A DNA stretch of 64,000 nucleotides from Diphasiastrum complanatum (taxonomy: Eukaryota; Streptophyta; Lycopodiopsida; Lycopodiales; Lycopodiaceae): contig CM055095.1 of the NCBI GenBank assembly GCA_029204225.1, positions 28,772,845-28,836,844 of the forward strand, read 5' to 3'. The notes below the pieces were generated by a model. The model saw only the letters and a program-made list of their open reading frames with translations. It searched no databases and was not told the origin of the DNA. Below are positions 45,948-56,402 of the stretch, piece after piece; the first letter of the stretch is position 1, and every line of letters starts with the position of its first letter. Made by a program: the position numbers and the translations under genes.

Positions 45948-46665
45948 TGTTTGTGGTCCAATGAGGACCGAATCCATTGGAAAGTGCATCTATTTTGTGA
46001 CTTTTATTGATGACTTTTCACATTTTACATGGATCTATCCTATGAAGGCTAAATCAGAAGTTTTTCAACATCTCAAAGATTTTCTAGCAATGGTGGAAAA
46101 TCAGTTTGGGCATTCTTTGAAGACCTTGCGCACCGATCGCGGAGGGGAATACATCAAGAGTACGTTCGGTGCATTTCTTCGAGAGAAGGAAATTCTACAT
46201 CAAATGACAACTCCCTATACGCCTCAACAAAATGGTGTCGCCGAGCGAAAGAATCGCACACTTATGGAGATGGCCCGTTGCATGCTCAAAGCAAAGGGGC
46301 TGCCTCACAAGTTTTGGGCTGAAGCGGTTATAACGACAGCATACATAAGCAATCGTTGTCCTACGAAAGCATTGAAAGTATTAACTCCTTACGAAGTTTG
46401 GTATGGGAAGAAGCCTTCAATTTCTCATTTTCGCATTTTTGGTTGTACGGCTTATGCTTTTGTTCTGGATAAACTTTGTACAAAGCTTGAGAATAAAGGA
46501 GTTAAATGCATTTTTGTTGGCTATAGTAGTGAAAGCAAAGGCTATAGGCTGTTCAATTTGAGCACTAACAAAATTATTGTTAGTCGTGATGTGCATTTTG
46601 ATGAAAAGAATTCATTAGATGTGGCCCCAACTCATATCTTGAAGGGGGCAGCCCACGTAGTGTGA
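45948..46665 (+). pseudogene. Copia integrase core and C-terminus
   Basis: It resumes the integrase interrupted at 44424: HSDV continues as CGPMRTESIGKCIYFVTFID. The catalytic triad is readable: the first D in HSDV, the second in LRTDRGGEY (near 46135), and the E in NGVAERKNRTLMEMAR (near 46240). KFWAEAV, YEVWYGKKPSISHFRIFG and GYSSESKGYRLF, then IIVSRDVHFDE, complete the domain. The frame ends at 46665 in the variable linker before RT. Confidence 0.93.
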
Positions 46666-48164
46666 ATGTTGAAGTTTTTCCAGATTTGGTACCATCTTCT
46701 ATTTCTGGAGATAAGGGGCAGCAATCAACCAGTTTCGAACTGCCGAACGCCTCATAAAGTTTAGAGCCTCATGTTCATCAAGAACCGCCCATTGTTGCTC
46801 AAAATCAACCTGTAGGAACTGTTGGACAACAAACAGTCCCAAGGTGGCTGTTGTCGACTTTGCGGGACAACAAAGTAAGTTTGTTTTATCATGGAAAGAT
46901 ACGCGCCTCTGCAAAATCAGTGGACTATGCTGATTTTCAGATTTTGCTCTTACATCTCATGGAGATGTTGCGGAAGAACCTGTTTTTTATGAGCAGGCCA
47001 AGGGAGTAAGATGTTGGGAGGATGCGATGCAAGACGAGTATGACTCACACATGAAGAACCAGATTTGGGTTCTTGTTGATCTTCCTCATGGGAAAAAGGC
47101 AATTGGTTCTAAATGGGTATACAAAATCAAGTATAAGGCAGATGGTACCATTGAAAGGTACAAGGCAAGGCTTGTTGCCAAAGGCTATGCTCAGCATAAG
47201 GAGATTGATTATGAGGAGACTTTTTCTCCTACTGCTCGGATGACTACCGTGAGGGTAGTAATTTCTTTGGCTGCACATTTTGGTTGGCGTTTGCAGCAAC
47301 TTGACATAAAGACAGCATTCCTCATTGGTGATCTCAATGAGGAAGTGTACCTTCAACAACCTGTTGGTTTTTTGGTTGAAGGCCAAGAAGATAAAAGTTT
47401 GTCTTCTCAAGAAGGCACTTTATGGACTGAAGCAAGCTCCGAGGATGTAATATCAAAAGATACATGCCTACTTTTGTGATCGAGGGTTTACTAATAGTCC
47501 TAGCGAATCTACTCTTTATGTTAAGCATACTTCAGATTATATCATCACTATTTTGCTTTATGTTGATGATATTATTATTATGGGAAGTAATGAGCAGCAT
47601 ATTGAGGCCGTAATACTTGATCTTGGTATGGTTTTTGAAACCTCAGATTTAGGCCTATTGCACTTTTATCTTGGTCTTGAATTTGTACAAAAAGGGGCTG
47701 GAATTTTCATCTCTCAAGAACGCTACATTGGGCAAATTTTGAAGCGGTTCAAGATGGAAGTTTGCAAGCCGGTTGCTACACCTATGGAGACAGGCCTGAA
47801 ATTAAGTAGTCAAGGTGATGGTGAACCAGTTTTGATGCTATTGGCTGTCTCATTTACCTATGTAATTCAAGACCGGACATTTCTCTTAATGTCTCACTCA
47901 TGAGTCAATTCATGCATGCCCCGATGACATCACATTGGAAAGCGTTGAAGAGGATTTTTCGATATCTTCAAGGAACTGGTTTTTCCTGCTTGTGATGATG
48001 CATGTTTGGTTGGTTTTAGTGACTCGGATTGGGATGGAGATCAAGACACTAGAGCTCTACAAGTGCCTAGAGTCAGATTTGAAGCTTTATGCAAAGCTTT
48101 AAATTTTAAAACCACGTGTTGGTTTTATTACATAGTGAAGATTTCAGTCCTTGCATTGTCATCT
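46666..48164 (+). pseudogene. Copia reverse transcriptase and RNase H
   Basis: After a broken acidic linker (to about 46980), RT reads WVLVDLPHGKKAIGSKWVYK, then RYKARLVAKGYAQ and DYEETFSP near 47200-47230. QQLDIKTAFLIGDLNEEVYL holds the first catalytic aspartate. A frameshift lies near 47396. The second box, LLYVDDIIIMGS, is intact near 47556. RNase H begins GFSDSDWDGDQDTR near 48010, but the middle is replaced by unrelated sequence and only LALSSKEG remains before the polypurine tract, indicating a deletion. Confidence 0.92.
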
Positions 48165-48172
48165 AAGGAGGG
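48165..48172 (+). promoter_or_regulatory. Polypurine tract of copia element
   Basis: AAGGAGGG lies directly before the 3' LTR. The same octamer occurs at the equivalent place in the non-autonomous element (minus strand 44864-44857). Confidence 0.8.
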
Positions 48173-48390
48173 TGTTAGAAATAAATGACTATGCTAAAGT
48201 TAATCCATAGGTTACTTTGACCTAAAAGGTCGAGATTTGTGTAACCATGGGTATTTAGTTATTTAGGCCATCTTAAGTCTGTCTTAAGTTCAGTTGGACC
48301 CAATTTTGGTCATGTACTGACTCGTGGGTCCTTAGAGGTCTAATTTGGTTTAGGGGCCCTATCTTGACTTTTGGGGGTGCCCTACATTCA
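48173..48390 (+). repeat. Partial 3' LTR of copia element
   Basis: It equals the first 218 bases of the 5' LTR, with only a few differences, and stops at tacattca. The 5' LTR continues for another 190 bases, so this copy is truncated. It is followed by the right half of the older copia relic. Confidence 0.88.
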
Positions 48391-48895
48391 GAGATGGTAC
48401 TATCAAAGATGGAGTCATCTTGGAACAATGAGAGTCTAGTAAACAGGGAGCTAGCAGATCAGCAAGGCTTGAGAAGCAGCATGAGGATCAAGATTGACAT
48501 GAGGATTCACATGAAGATGAGGATATACATTTTGCATTCATGCTACGATATTAGAAACGAAAGATCCATCTACCTTCAGAGAGGTTGTAAAAGAGGAAAT
48601 ATGGAGGAAAGCTACGGATGAGAGTACAACTCTATTGTGAAAAACAAGACTTGGAGGCTTGTACGTTTACAAATAGGAAAAAAGGCTATTGGTTGTAAGT
48701 GGATTTATAGAACCAACTCTATTATGAAGAACAAGACTTGGAGGCTTGTACGTTTACCAATAGGGAAAAAGGCTATTGGTTGTAAGTGGATTTATAGAAC
48801 CATGTACAAATCATATGATTTTATTTATAAGCACAAGGCAAGGTTGGTTGCAAAAGGATATGCACAATAGGAAGCAATTGACTATGAGTCATAAT
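48391..48895 (+). pseudogene. Older copia relic, right half (RT start)
   Basis: It continues the relic at 40040-40776. An acidic linker rich in HED residues precedes the RT start, FREVVKEEIW then KNKTWRLVRLQIGKKAIGCK. An 87-bp in-frame duplication repeats this segment (units from 48634 and 48721). RT then goes on with YKHKARLVAKGYAQ-stop. The sequence loses similarity near 48895. Confidence 0.8.
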
Positions 48896-49629
48896 TCATT
48901 TTTTTTCTTACCCATAGGCAAAGGGGACTGCTAAAACAATCACATACTCGATGCTATGGGTGTAGTATCACATTTCTTGGTATTGAGATCCAATATGCAT
49001 TTCAAGGGTTCTCCTTGTGCATAGATGAAATTGATACTAATGTTGCCACAAATGTTGCAAGTCAATGAAGTCATGCATAAGTTTATTGCAATAAGTATGG
49101 TTCCTTTGTTTAATCATATTCTTTTCTTCATTCTGTTCATAACTCATGTTGCTCTTATAGGTGCCTGCATGTATCAATTCTCGACTACTGGAGCACCAAC
49201 GTGAGGGCGTGAGATTCTTATACAATTTGTATAGAGAAAACAAAGGTGGCGTACTTGGAGATGATATGTAAGTACAAATTGCCATTCCCTTTATATTAAT
49301 GAGAAGATGTTCACGTCAACTTTAAAATTAATCTTTACATTGGAGACTATCATATTGAACAAAGGTATTGGTTGGCTGATTGTTTTTTGCTTTTATATTT
49401 GAGGGTAAATATTTAGGATTGCATTTAACTTTCACTCCAAATGAATGATCTTAGTAGTGTTTGGAGATCAATAGTAAGATCAAAAGGGCAATTTTATGTT
49501 CTTGGAGTATAACTCTGTCAACAAACTTCTTTATGCGTACAGTCCTATCTAGACAAGACCATATATCATTTACAAATGTTTTGTATCTCTACTTTTTCAT
49601 GAACTGAAAATTCTAGACAATTTTTAGAG

Positions 49630-49633
<4 letters not shown>
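48896..49633. other. No gene recognised
   Basis: A/T-rich, with no domain or repeat pair seen. Confidence 0.45.
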
Positions 49634-49666
<33 letters not shown>

Positions 49667-50796
49667 AAAGAAAGAAAGCTTTATTAATGTCTTTTCCATA
49701 CCAAAAGGTATATAAGACTAGTAAATGTACATGTCAAGTATGTGGTAACCATGGGAGCGTGTTAAGCGTCTCCAAAACAGTAATAGAAATAACAAATCTA
49801 GAGCTAAAGCTATGAACTGAAATAGATGTGATGATATAAGAAACATGTGGGAGCATGTATACTGCTAAAAGTCATGAGTGAGGCACGATGCTATCATCCT
49901 GTCCTGCTGATGCTATAAAAGGACGTAATACGGCCCGCAACATGAAGGGCCGTTGGTGGTCTCTGACGTCGTCTGGGAGGATGAAGAGGTCTCCTCGTGA
50001 TAAGTCGAGTAGCTCGTGCTGCAACATGAGTATGTGTGGGACATTGTCTCCGATCTCTATGGGCACATCATCATCATCGTCATCAAATACTAGGTCTCGT
50101 CCTCTCCTCCTGGAGAAGAAAGAAGTGATCTGAGGCTGAGAAACATGACTCTGCTAGGCTCTCTGATACAAATCTTGTCGCAGTATAAACATCTCTCGTA
50201 TCCTGAGTGCAGCGCATCAGGAGTCCTCATAGGTTATGAGCGATCGTAAGGTGACAGGTGTGTCACAGAACAAACAGTGGTATCTCCCTCTGATCTCGTA
50301 ATACTCCGGGCACCTAAAGATAAAGTGCTCCTCGGACTCCACCTCATCTAAAGAGCATAACTGGCAAATCCGCTTCTCTCTGAAGGTACTCTAGAATCTA
50401 CCAGTCTCAATAGCCAACTGATGTGATGATATGCGGAGCTGTCCCAATGTAAATCTAAGGCAATGTGATAGTCTCGAGTCCAAATAGTGTGGTAAGACCG
50501 GGAACCCTGCTATGTCAAGCTCAATAAATGAGTCCAATAATAGTCGGGTTTAACCCCAAGCTGTCGCCTCCAAGTGCGGTCGAGATATGCCCGATATAAG
50601 GTGCGCCTAATATATTGATGAGTCTGAGGGGAGCTCTGTATTGGAGATACCAAATGACTCGAAGAGGAAGTGGGATGCCTGGGAGAACCATGACAGTCGA
50701 TAGCCCTGGTCATGAAGGAAGTGTGAGGAAACAAGTGCTGTCTGTGTATATCTCATATTCGCATCGGGCAGAGCCTGGACTCTCTGAATATCTGAG
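49634..50796 (-). mobile_element. LINE copy 1 of array, 5'-truncated
   Basis: Minus strand. The 3' end is a tail of GAAA and GA repeats on the plus strand (49634-49678), preceded on the minus strand by gacattaataaagctttc. Only the ORF2 C-terminus remains: HQLAIETGRF, a stop, then REKRICQLCSLDEVESEEHF (C-x2-C-x9-H-x4-C) and CPEYYEIRGRYH near 50270-50420. The 5' break lies at about 50790, next to the tail of copy 2. It belongs to the same subfamily as copies 3 and 5. Confidence 0.88.
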
Positions 50797-52438
50797 AATT
50801 GAATTGAATTGAATTGTATTAATGTCTATAAAATACACTTGGGTATATGAGACAAATAAAAAGTACATCAGTAAGGAGCATTGTCCATAAAAACTGGACT
50901 TATTCTAACTGCTACAACCAGAAGAAAAAGAAAAACCAATGCTTAACCTCCAGCTATGGTGAGGGTACAAAAAGCAGTAGCGTAACCACCAGCTACACGA
51001 AGGAGAAAACTGACTAACTGAGAGAGAAAAACTGCGTGATCTGGTGGGAGGCACAAGGTGGCCTCTGGTGGCGAGTTCGAGGTCGAAGGGGGCGCTGGGG
51101 CTTCGGTCGTCGAGCTGGGATGTCAATCTCATCATCTGATAAATCATCTCTACCTCTTTTTTGAAAGAAACGTGTAATATGCGGTTGGCTGTGGTCAACA
51201 CCAACTGAAAGAAGAGAGGATCTCAGAGAAAGCATCTCTCGTAGTAGCAAACTCAGACATCTCGTATCAGGATAAGCAAAGAAGGAACTAAGTGTGAGTG
51301 GAATGTCCCAATATAGATAATGGTATCTGCCTCTTATCTCATAGAAAACTGGACATCTGAAAATAAAGTGGAACTCATCCTCAACCTCTTGTAACGAGCA
51401 ACACTGACAGATCCGTAAGGGACGTGGCGTGTCTGTGTATCTGCCTGTCTCAATAGCGAGCTGATGAGAAGAAACCTGAAGCTGACCAATGCGGTATCGC
51501 AAATGACAGCACCTGAGAGAGATAATCCGGTCTAACGGGAAGCCTTGATGCATCAAGCCGAAGAAAATGAGCGTGATAGAATTGGAGCTTAACCCGTGAT
51601 GGATGAGACCAAACAGTGTGTATGTATGCTCTGTAGATCTGCCTACCTATGGATGCATATGTCGTTCGGGAGGTCCGACATAGATAATCCCCAGCTATGT
51701 AGAAAATTCGAGGCACATTGAAACCATGATTTGACCTGCTGCCTCGCCAAAGTGCGAGAAGACGTAAAAGCCGCTACCACGTATCTAGAAGAATCAAGCT
51801 TTGAGGCCCTGTGAATAAATGAGATGATCCTGAAAATAGCCTCTACAAGCAGTGGAGGGGAAGCAAACTCTGCTAAAATAATCTCGTGAGGAACTGATTG
51901 CTTTGCCCGAATCATCCGGCTGAGCATGAGAATCTGTAAACGTGAGATATCACTCCAAATGTCTCGAGATAAGCTTGGACACCAAGTCTCTGCAGAATAT
52001 AGTGCAACTGGAGAAACAGTCGAGGAAAAAAGGCGACAACACGTATCAGGATCATACACGTAGTAAGTAGAAGAAAACCTCTCCATCTGAACAAGAGCAG
52101 AGCGCCCCTTGCAGAGCCTAGCTAGTGCCGCTGGTCTAAAGGAGAGTAAAGGCCCGGAGAAGAGAACACCCAGGTAAGTGTAAGACGTCACTATCTCTAG
52201 TGCATCATAATAGAACACAGTGTCTGTCATATGCTGTCTATTGGTGTTAAACACGATAACCTTTGGTTACCAATGTTCACCATCAACCCCCATATCTGAC
52301 AGAAGGTATATAGGGCATCTAGATGTCGCTGAAGTCCAGTAGCCGAACTAGAAAATAGAGCCACATCATCTGAATACAGAAGAATAGGGATAATAATATC
52401 TGCTAGAGGACAGCCGTCTCCACCTTCTTCCTGAATGA

Positions 52439-52440
<2 letters not shown>
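50797..52440 (-). mobile_element. LINE copy 2 of array, 5'-truncated
   Basis: Minus strand. The tail is four AATTG units on the plus strand (50797-50816), unlike the GA tails of its neighbours, but the preceding gacattaata motif is shared. ORF2 starts inside RT (GCPLADIIIPILLYSDDVALF near 52390, with YADD changed to YSDD). It continues with SYTYLGVLFSGPLLSFRPAA, SAETWCPSLSRDIW and VPHEIILAEFASPPLL. The C-terminal zinc motif CQCCSLQEVEDEFHFIFRCP lies near 51350-51410. Frame breaks occur near 52240 and 51650. The 5' break abuts the GA tail of copy 3. Its sequence type matches copy 4. Confidence 0.88.
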
Positions 52441-52507
<67 letters not shown>

Positions 52508-52704
52508 AAGAAAGCTTTATTAATGTCGTTTCCATGCCAAAAGGCATATAAGACTAATGAAGTACATGTCATGTATGTGGTAACCATGGGAGCGTATAAA
52601 AAACGTCTCCAAACTGTAATAAAGAAAAACATCTAGTGCAACCTAAAATAGACACGTATGCGAGAATGTGCATAATAATAATCATATGTGTCTCGGGTAA
52701 GATG

Positions 52705-55700
52705 TCAAGGCTGTGCTGCATCTGCTGTGCTGCTGCTGTATAAAGATGTAATGCGAGCCACAGTATGGGAAAGCACTGGAGTCTGCCGGCGGCATCTGTG
52801 AGTATGAGCACGTGTATGTGTGATAGTAGTAGTAGTACGCCCCTGCGTAGAATGTCTAGTAATCCTGGTGGTATCCTGATGGTGAGAGGTACACTGTCTC
52901 TGATCTCTATGAGCATGAGAGCGGCCAACAGCCTTGTCGTCATCCTCATCATAATCCTCATCCTCATGTACTAAATCATGCGATCTCCGTCTAGTAAGGA
53001 ACGAAGTAATCAATGGCTGTGAGGTAAAATGCTGGGGTGTCTCGTATAGATCTCTCCGTAGTCTGGACATCTCGTGTACCATGAGAGCGACACACCGTGG
53101 GTCCTCATAAGCTATGAGAGATCGTAGAGTGGTAGGCATCCCTCGGAACAGGCAGTGATATCGTCCTCTAATCTCATAATATACAGGGCACCGAAATATA
53201 AAGTGCTCCTCAGACTCTACCTCACCTAGGGAGCAGAACTGGCAAATCCGCTCCTCTCTGGGAATACCGTGGAACCTCCCAGTCTCAATAGCTAGCTGAT
53301 GAGAGGACACCTTGAGCTGCCCCAATGCGAATCTGAGGCAATGTGACAATCCCGAGTCCAAGTAGCGTGGCATGACCGGGGTCCCTGATGCATCTAGCTC
53401 CAAGAAATGAGTCCGATAGAAAGCTGGCTTAACCCCTAACTGGTTACGCCAAGTCCGCTCTAGATATGTGCGATAAAGGAAGCGTCTGATATACTGATGT
53501 GTGCCGGAGGGGAGCTCTGTGATGGAGATGCCAAATGATACAAGTAGGAGGTGAGAGGTCTGAGAGAACCATGATAGCCTGTAGCCCTGATCATGAAGAC
53601 GCTGTGAGGAGGATAGTGCAACCCGTATGTATCGCCTGTCTATCTCTGCTAGCGCCTGAATCCTCTGTATATAGGTGATAAGCTAAAGAATTGCCTCGAT
53701 CTGTATAGGTGGAACTGCAAACTCGGCCAGGAGAATCTCATGGGGAACAGAAGGCTTCGCTCGAATCAACCGAGCTAGCATGGTGGTCTGTAATCGTGAG
53801 AGACTGGCCCAGTGTGAAGGAAGACCTACATACCATGTCTCTGCCGCATATAAAGCCGTGGGGGTAACAATGGTATCGAAGAGGTGACACTTACTGCGAG
53901 CATCCTGGATGGACTTGCGGAAACAAAATCGCTCTAGCTGAACAAGGGAGGCATGTCCTTTCCCTAGTCGAGTGGTAGCGGCCTGTCTCATGCTAAAAGT
54001 AGGACCTGAGAAAAGGACCCCCAAGTATGTGTAGGAAGGGACCACCTCTAGAATCTGTCCACCCAAAGTAAGCTCCTGTCGCTGCATGAATGCCCTCGAA
54101 GTGTTGAAGACCATAACCTTGGTCTTCCCAATGTTCACCCCTAGGCCCCATCTGGTGCAAAACTCATGCAAGCAATCCAACTGTCGCTGTAGGCCCTCTC
54201 TGGTCGGTGAGACCAACACCACTTCATCAGCATAAAGGAGGATAGCAATCAAGATGTCACTAAGCCTGCAGCCAGTACCGCCACCCTGTGTAATGACTCT
54301 CTCCAACTCATCAATATACAAGCCAAAGAGGACTGGTGAGAGGGAACAACCCTGCTTCACCCCAATAGTGCTCCAGATGTGCTCAGATATGCCACTGTTA
54401 TGCCGGAAACAACCAAGGACACGCTCATAAAGTGCCATCACAACAAGAACAATGGCGGTGGAGAAGCCGAGGTCTCGGAGTCTCTGGATGAGCATTGAAC
54501 GAGGAACAGAATCAAAGGCTTTCCTGAAGTCCACAAAACAACAATAAACCCTCTCTCTCCTGTGCTTAGCCTCCTCAATCAAGGCTCGCAATGTGAAGAT
54601 GTGATCTGTCGTGGAATAATGTGCTCTGAAACCAGCCTGACCCATGGCATGTAGTCTCCTAGTCTCCGCCTCTGAGCTCACAACAGACTGCAGTATAGTA
54701 CCATATAATTTAGCCAGGACATGTCCGATCATGATGGTGCGGTAGTTACTCGGAATCATGGGGTCACCATTCTTATGGATGGGGTGGATAATGTTAGTGC
54801 ACCAGGGAGATGGAAAGCTAGAGACAACTGCAGAGTTAAGAAGGGTGGCTATAATGGGGGCGAGTAAGTCAGAGGCATGGGAAAGGAGCTCAGATTCAAG
54901 GTCTTCGATATCTCTGGCTTTGTGGGACTTCAGCTTCTTAATGGCCGCAAGTACCATGTCATATGTGAAAAAGGAGAACGCAAGTGGCCGTGGAGATATG
55001 GCGATAGGTGAATCGGTAGGAACCGTGTACAGGCTAGTAGCATAATCAATCCATATGCGGAGGTCTTCCAAGAGAGGTGGTGGAGAGCGAGGAATGAACT
55101 CGGGCCAGAAAGCGCCCGAAGAAGAGCTGAAAAGAAGGTCAATGAGACGTTTCCCTTCAGAATCATCATGGGAGCATTTCTTACGGCAGAGAGCACGACG
55201 GTAGGAACGTCGGGAAGATCGAAGCAGATGTGGGGCATGGATGCGTGAGTGGGTTACTGACTGATGGAGAGAGCGGCACTCAGTATCGTACCAAGGAGGG
55301 TATAGTGTTCGAGGTGTGCGTTGGGTCTTTCTGGGGTGGGGTTTTGTGGGGAGGGTTAATGATGCGGCCGTGTGGAGAGAGGTGGTGAGGAAATCCGCCT
55401 GGGTGTCAACTGGACTATCATGAGGAAAGGAGTGTAAGAGTGCAGCTAAGGAATGTCGGTATAGCAGCATGCAAGTGGGATCAAATGTGTACGTGGGTGC
55501 TCGGGTAAGCGTGGGTAGTGTAGATGGGTGAGTGGGTGGGAGGTGGCCGATATCGAAGGAGAGAAATGAGTGATTAGAAAGGGTGGTGGGGAAGATGTGG
55601 AAGTCAGAAACTGTAGGTACAAAGGATGGTGACCCCATGAGATAGTCAACGACACTATGTCCTCCACTGTGAGGGTGGCATGTGTAACTGTCTGAATGTG

Positions 55701-56387
55701 GCCAGCAGGGTAAGCCATTATAAATGGCTAGCTCATGTGCCTCTCCAAACTGCAATAAGTGCTCAACATATGAAGTAGTAGGTCCAAAACTATTCGCGGA
55801 GGTCCTGGTGACTCCAAGCATATCACTGTCCAAGGCACGAACACGTAGCTGATCAGTGGTGTCGAAGAACTCTGTCTGTCGTGAAGATGTCCGGGCATTA
55901 AAATCCCCTGTGAGGAGAATATGCCCCCGCTCTGAAAATCTAATAATATCTGGTGAGAGGTCTTGATATGGAGATCCAATACCCTCAGCAAAAGACGAGG
56001 ACTCTGGTGGAAAGTAACATGCTGCAATAAAAAGATCTCTATCCAAGCCAATATCTTGACCCACGATGCGAGTCCATGTGTAGTGGGCTTGCTCGTCATG
56101 TCGGATGAAGTCAATACTCGAGTGAAGAGTCTCCCTGTACAAGTAGGCGACCCCACCTGAACCACGTCCACTAGCAGATCTAGTCTCTCGTCGGAATACT
56201 GATCAGGAAAGGAAGGAAGTCCTCGCTTTGGGCTCTCGTGTGTCTCCATGAGGAATAATAGATCCCTGCCTGTAATGAAATCAACAAGGTCGCCTGCCGT
56301 AGAAGATGAGTGTATGCCAGCACAGTTCCACACTCCAATCCGAAGGTGGTGTGGATGGGGCCCCGAGGTGCTCCCACCCCAGGGCAC
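52705..56387 (-). pseudogene. LINE ORF2: endonuclease, RT, zinc-binding C-terminus
   Basis: APE-type endonuclease: LRIGVWNCAGI, LMETHE, then after a frameshift near 56180 GRGSGGVAYLYRE, LTGDFNAR, GGHSVVDYLM and TLSNHSFLSFD. The RT has NYRTIMIGHVLAKLYG, GQAGFRAHYSTTDH, CFVDFRKAFDSVP, GVKQGCSLSP and LLYADEVVLV, where the usual YADD is YADE (54234-54223). Post-RT SYTYLGVLFSGPTFSM and VPHEILLAEFAVPPI follow. A premature TAG lies at 53683-53681. The same frame then stays open to the zinc motif CQFCSLGEVESEEHFIFRCP (about 53190-53250) and the true end at 52705. No ATG precedes the endonuclease start. Confidence 0.9.
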
Positions 56388-56402
56388 CCCAAATCCCTAG
56401 CA

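Larger units (their letters stand above)
40777..48390 (+). mobile_element. Ty1/copia element, nearly complete, plus strand
   Basis: The order is 5' LTR, Met-tRNA primer site, leader, gag, protease, GAG-pre-integrase, integrase, RT, RNase H, polypurine tract and partial 3' LTR, as in Pseudoviridae. Two later insertions break it: a hAT-like MITE in gag (42421-43284) and a non-autonomous LTR element in integrase (44425-45947). A frameshift in gag, a TAG before protease, a frameshift in RT and an RNase H deletion make it inactive. Flanking pentamers GGGAT and GAGAT differ by one base. Confidence 0.92.
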
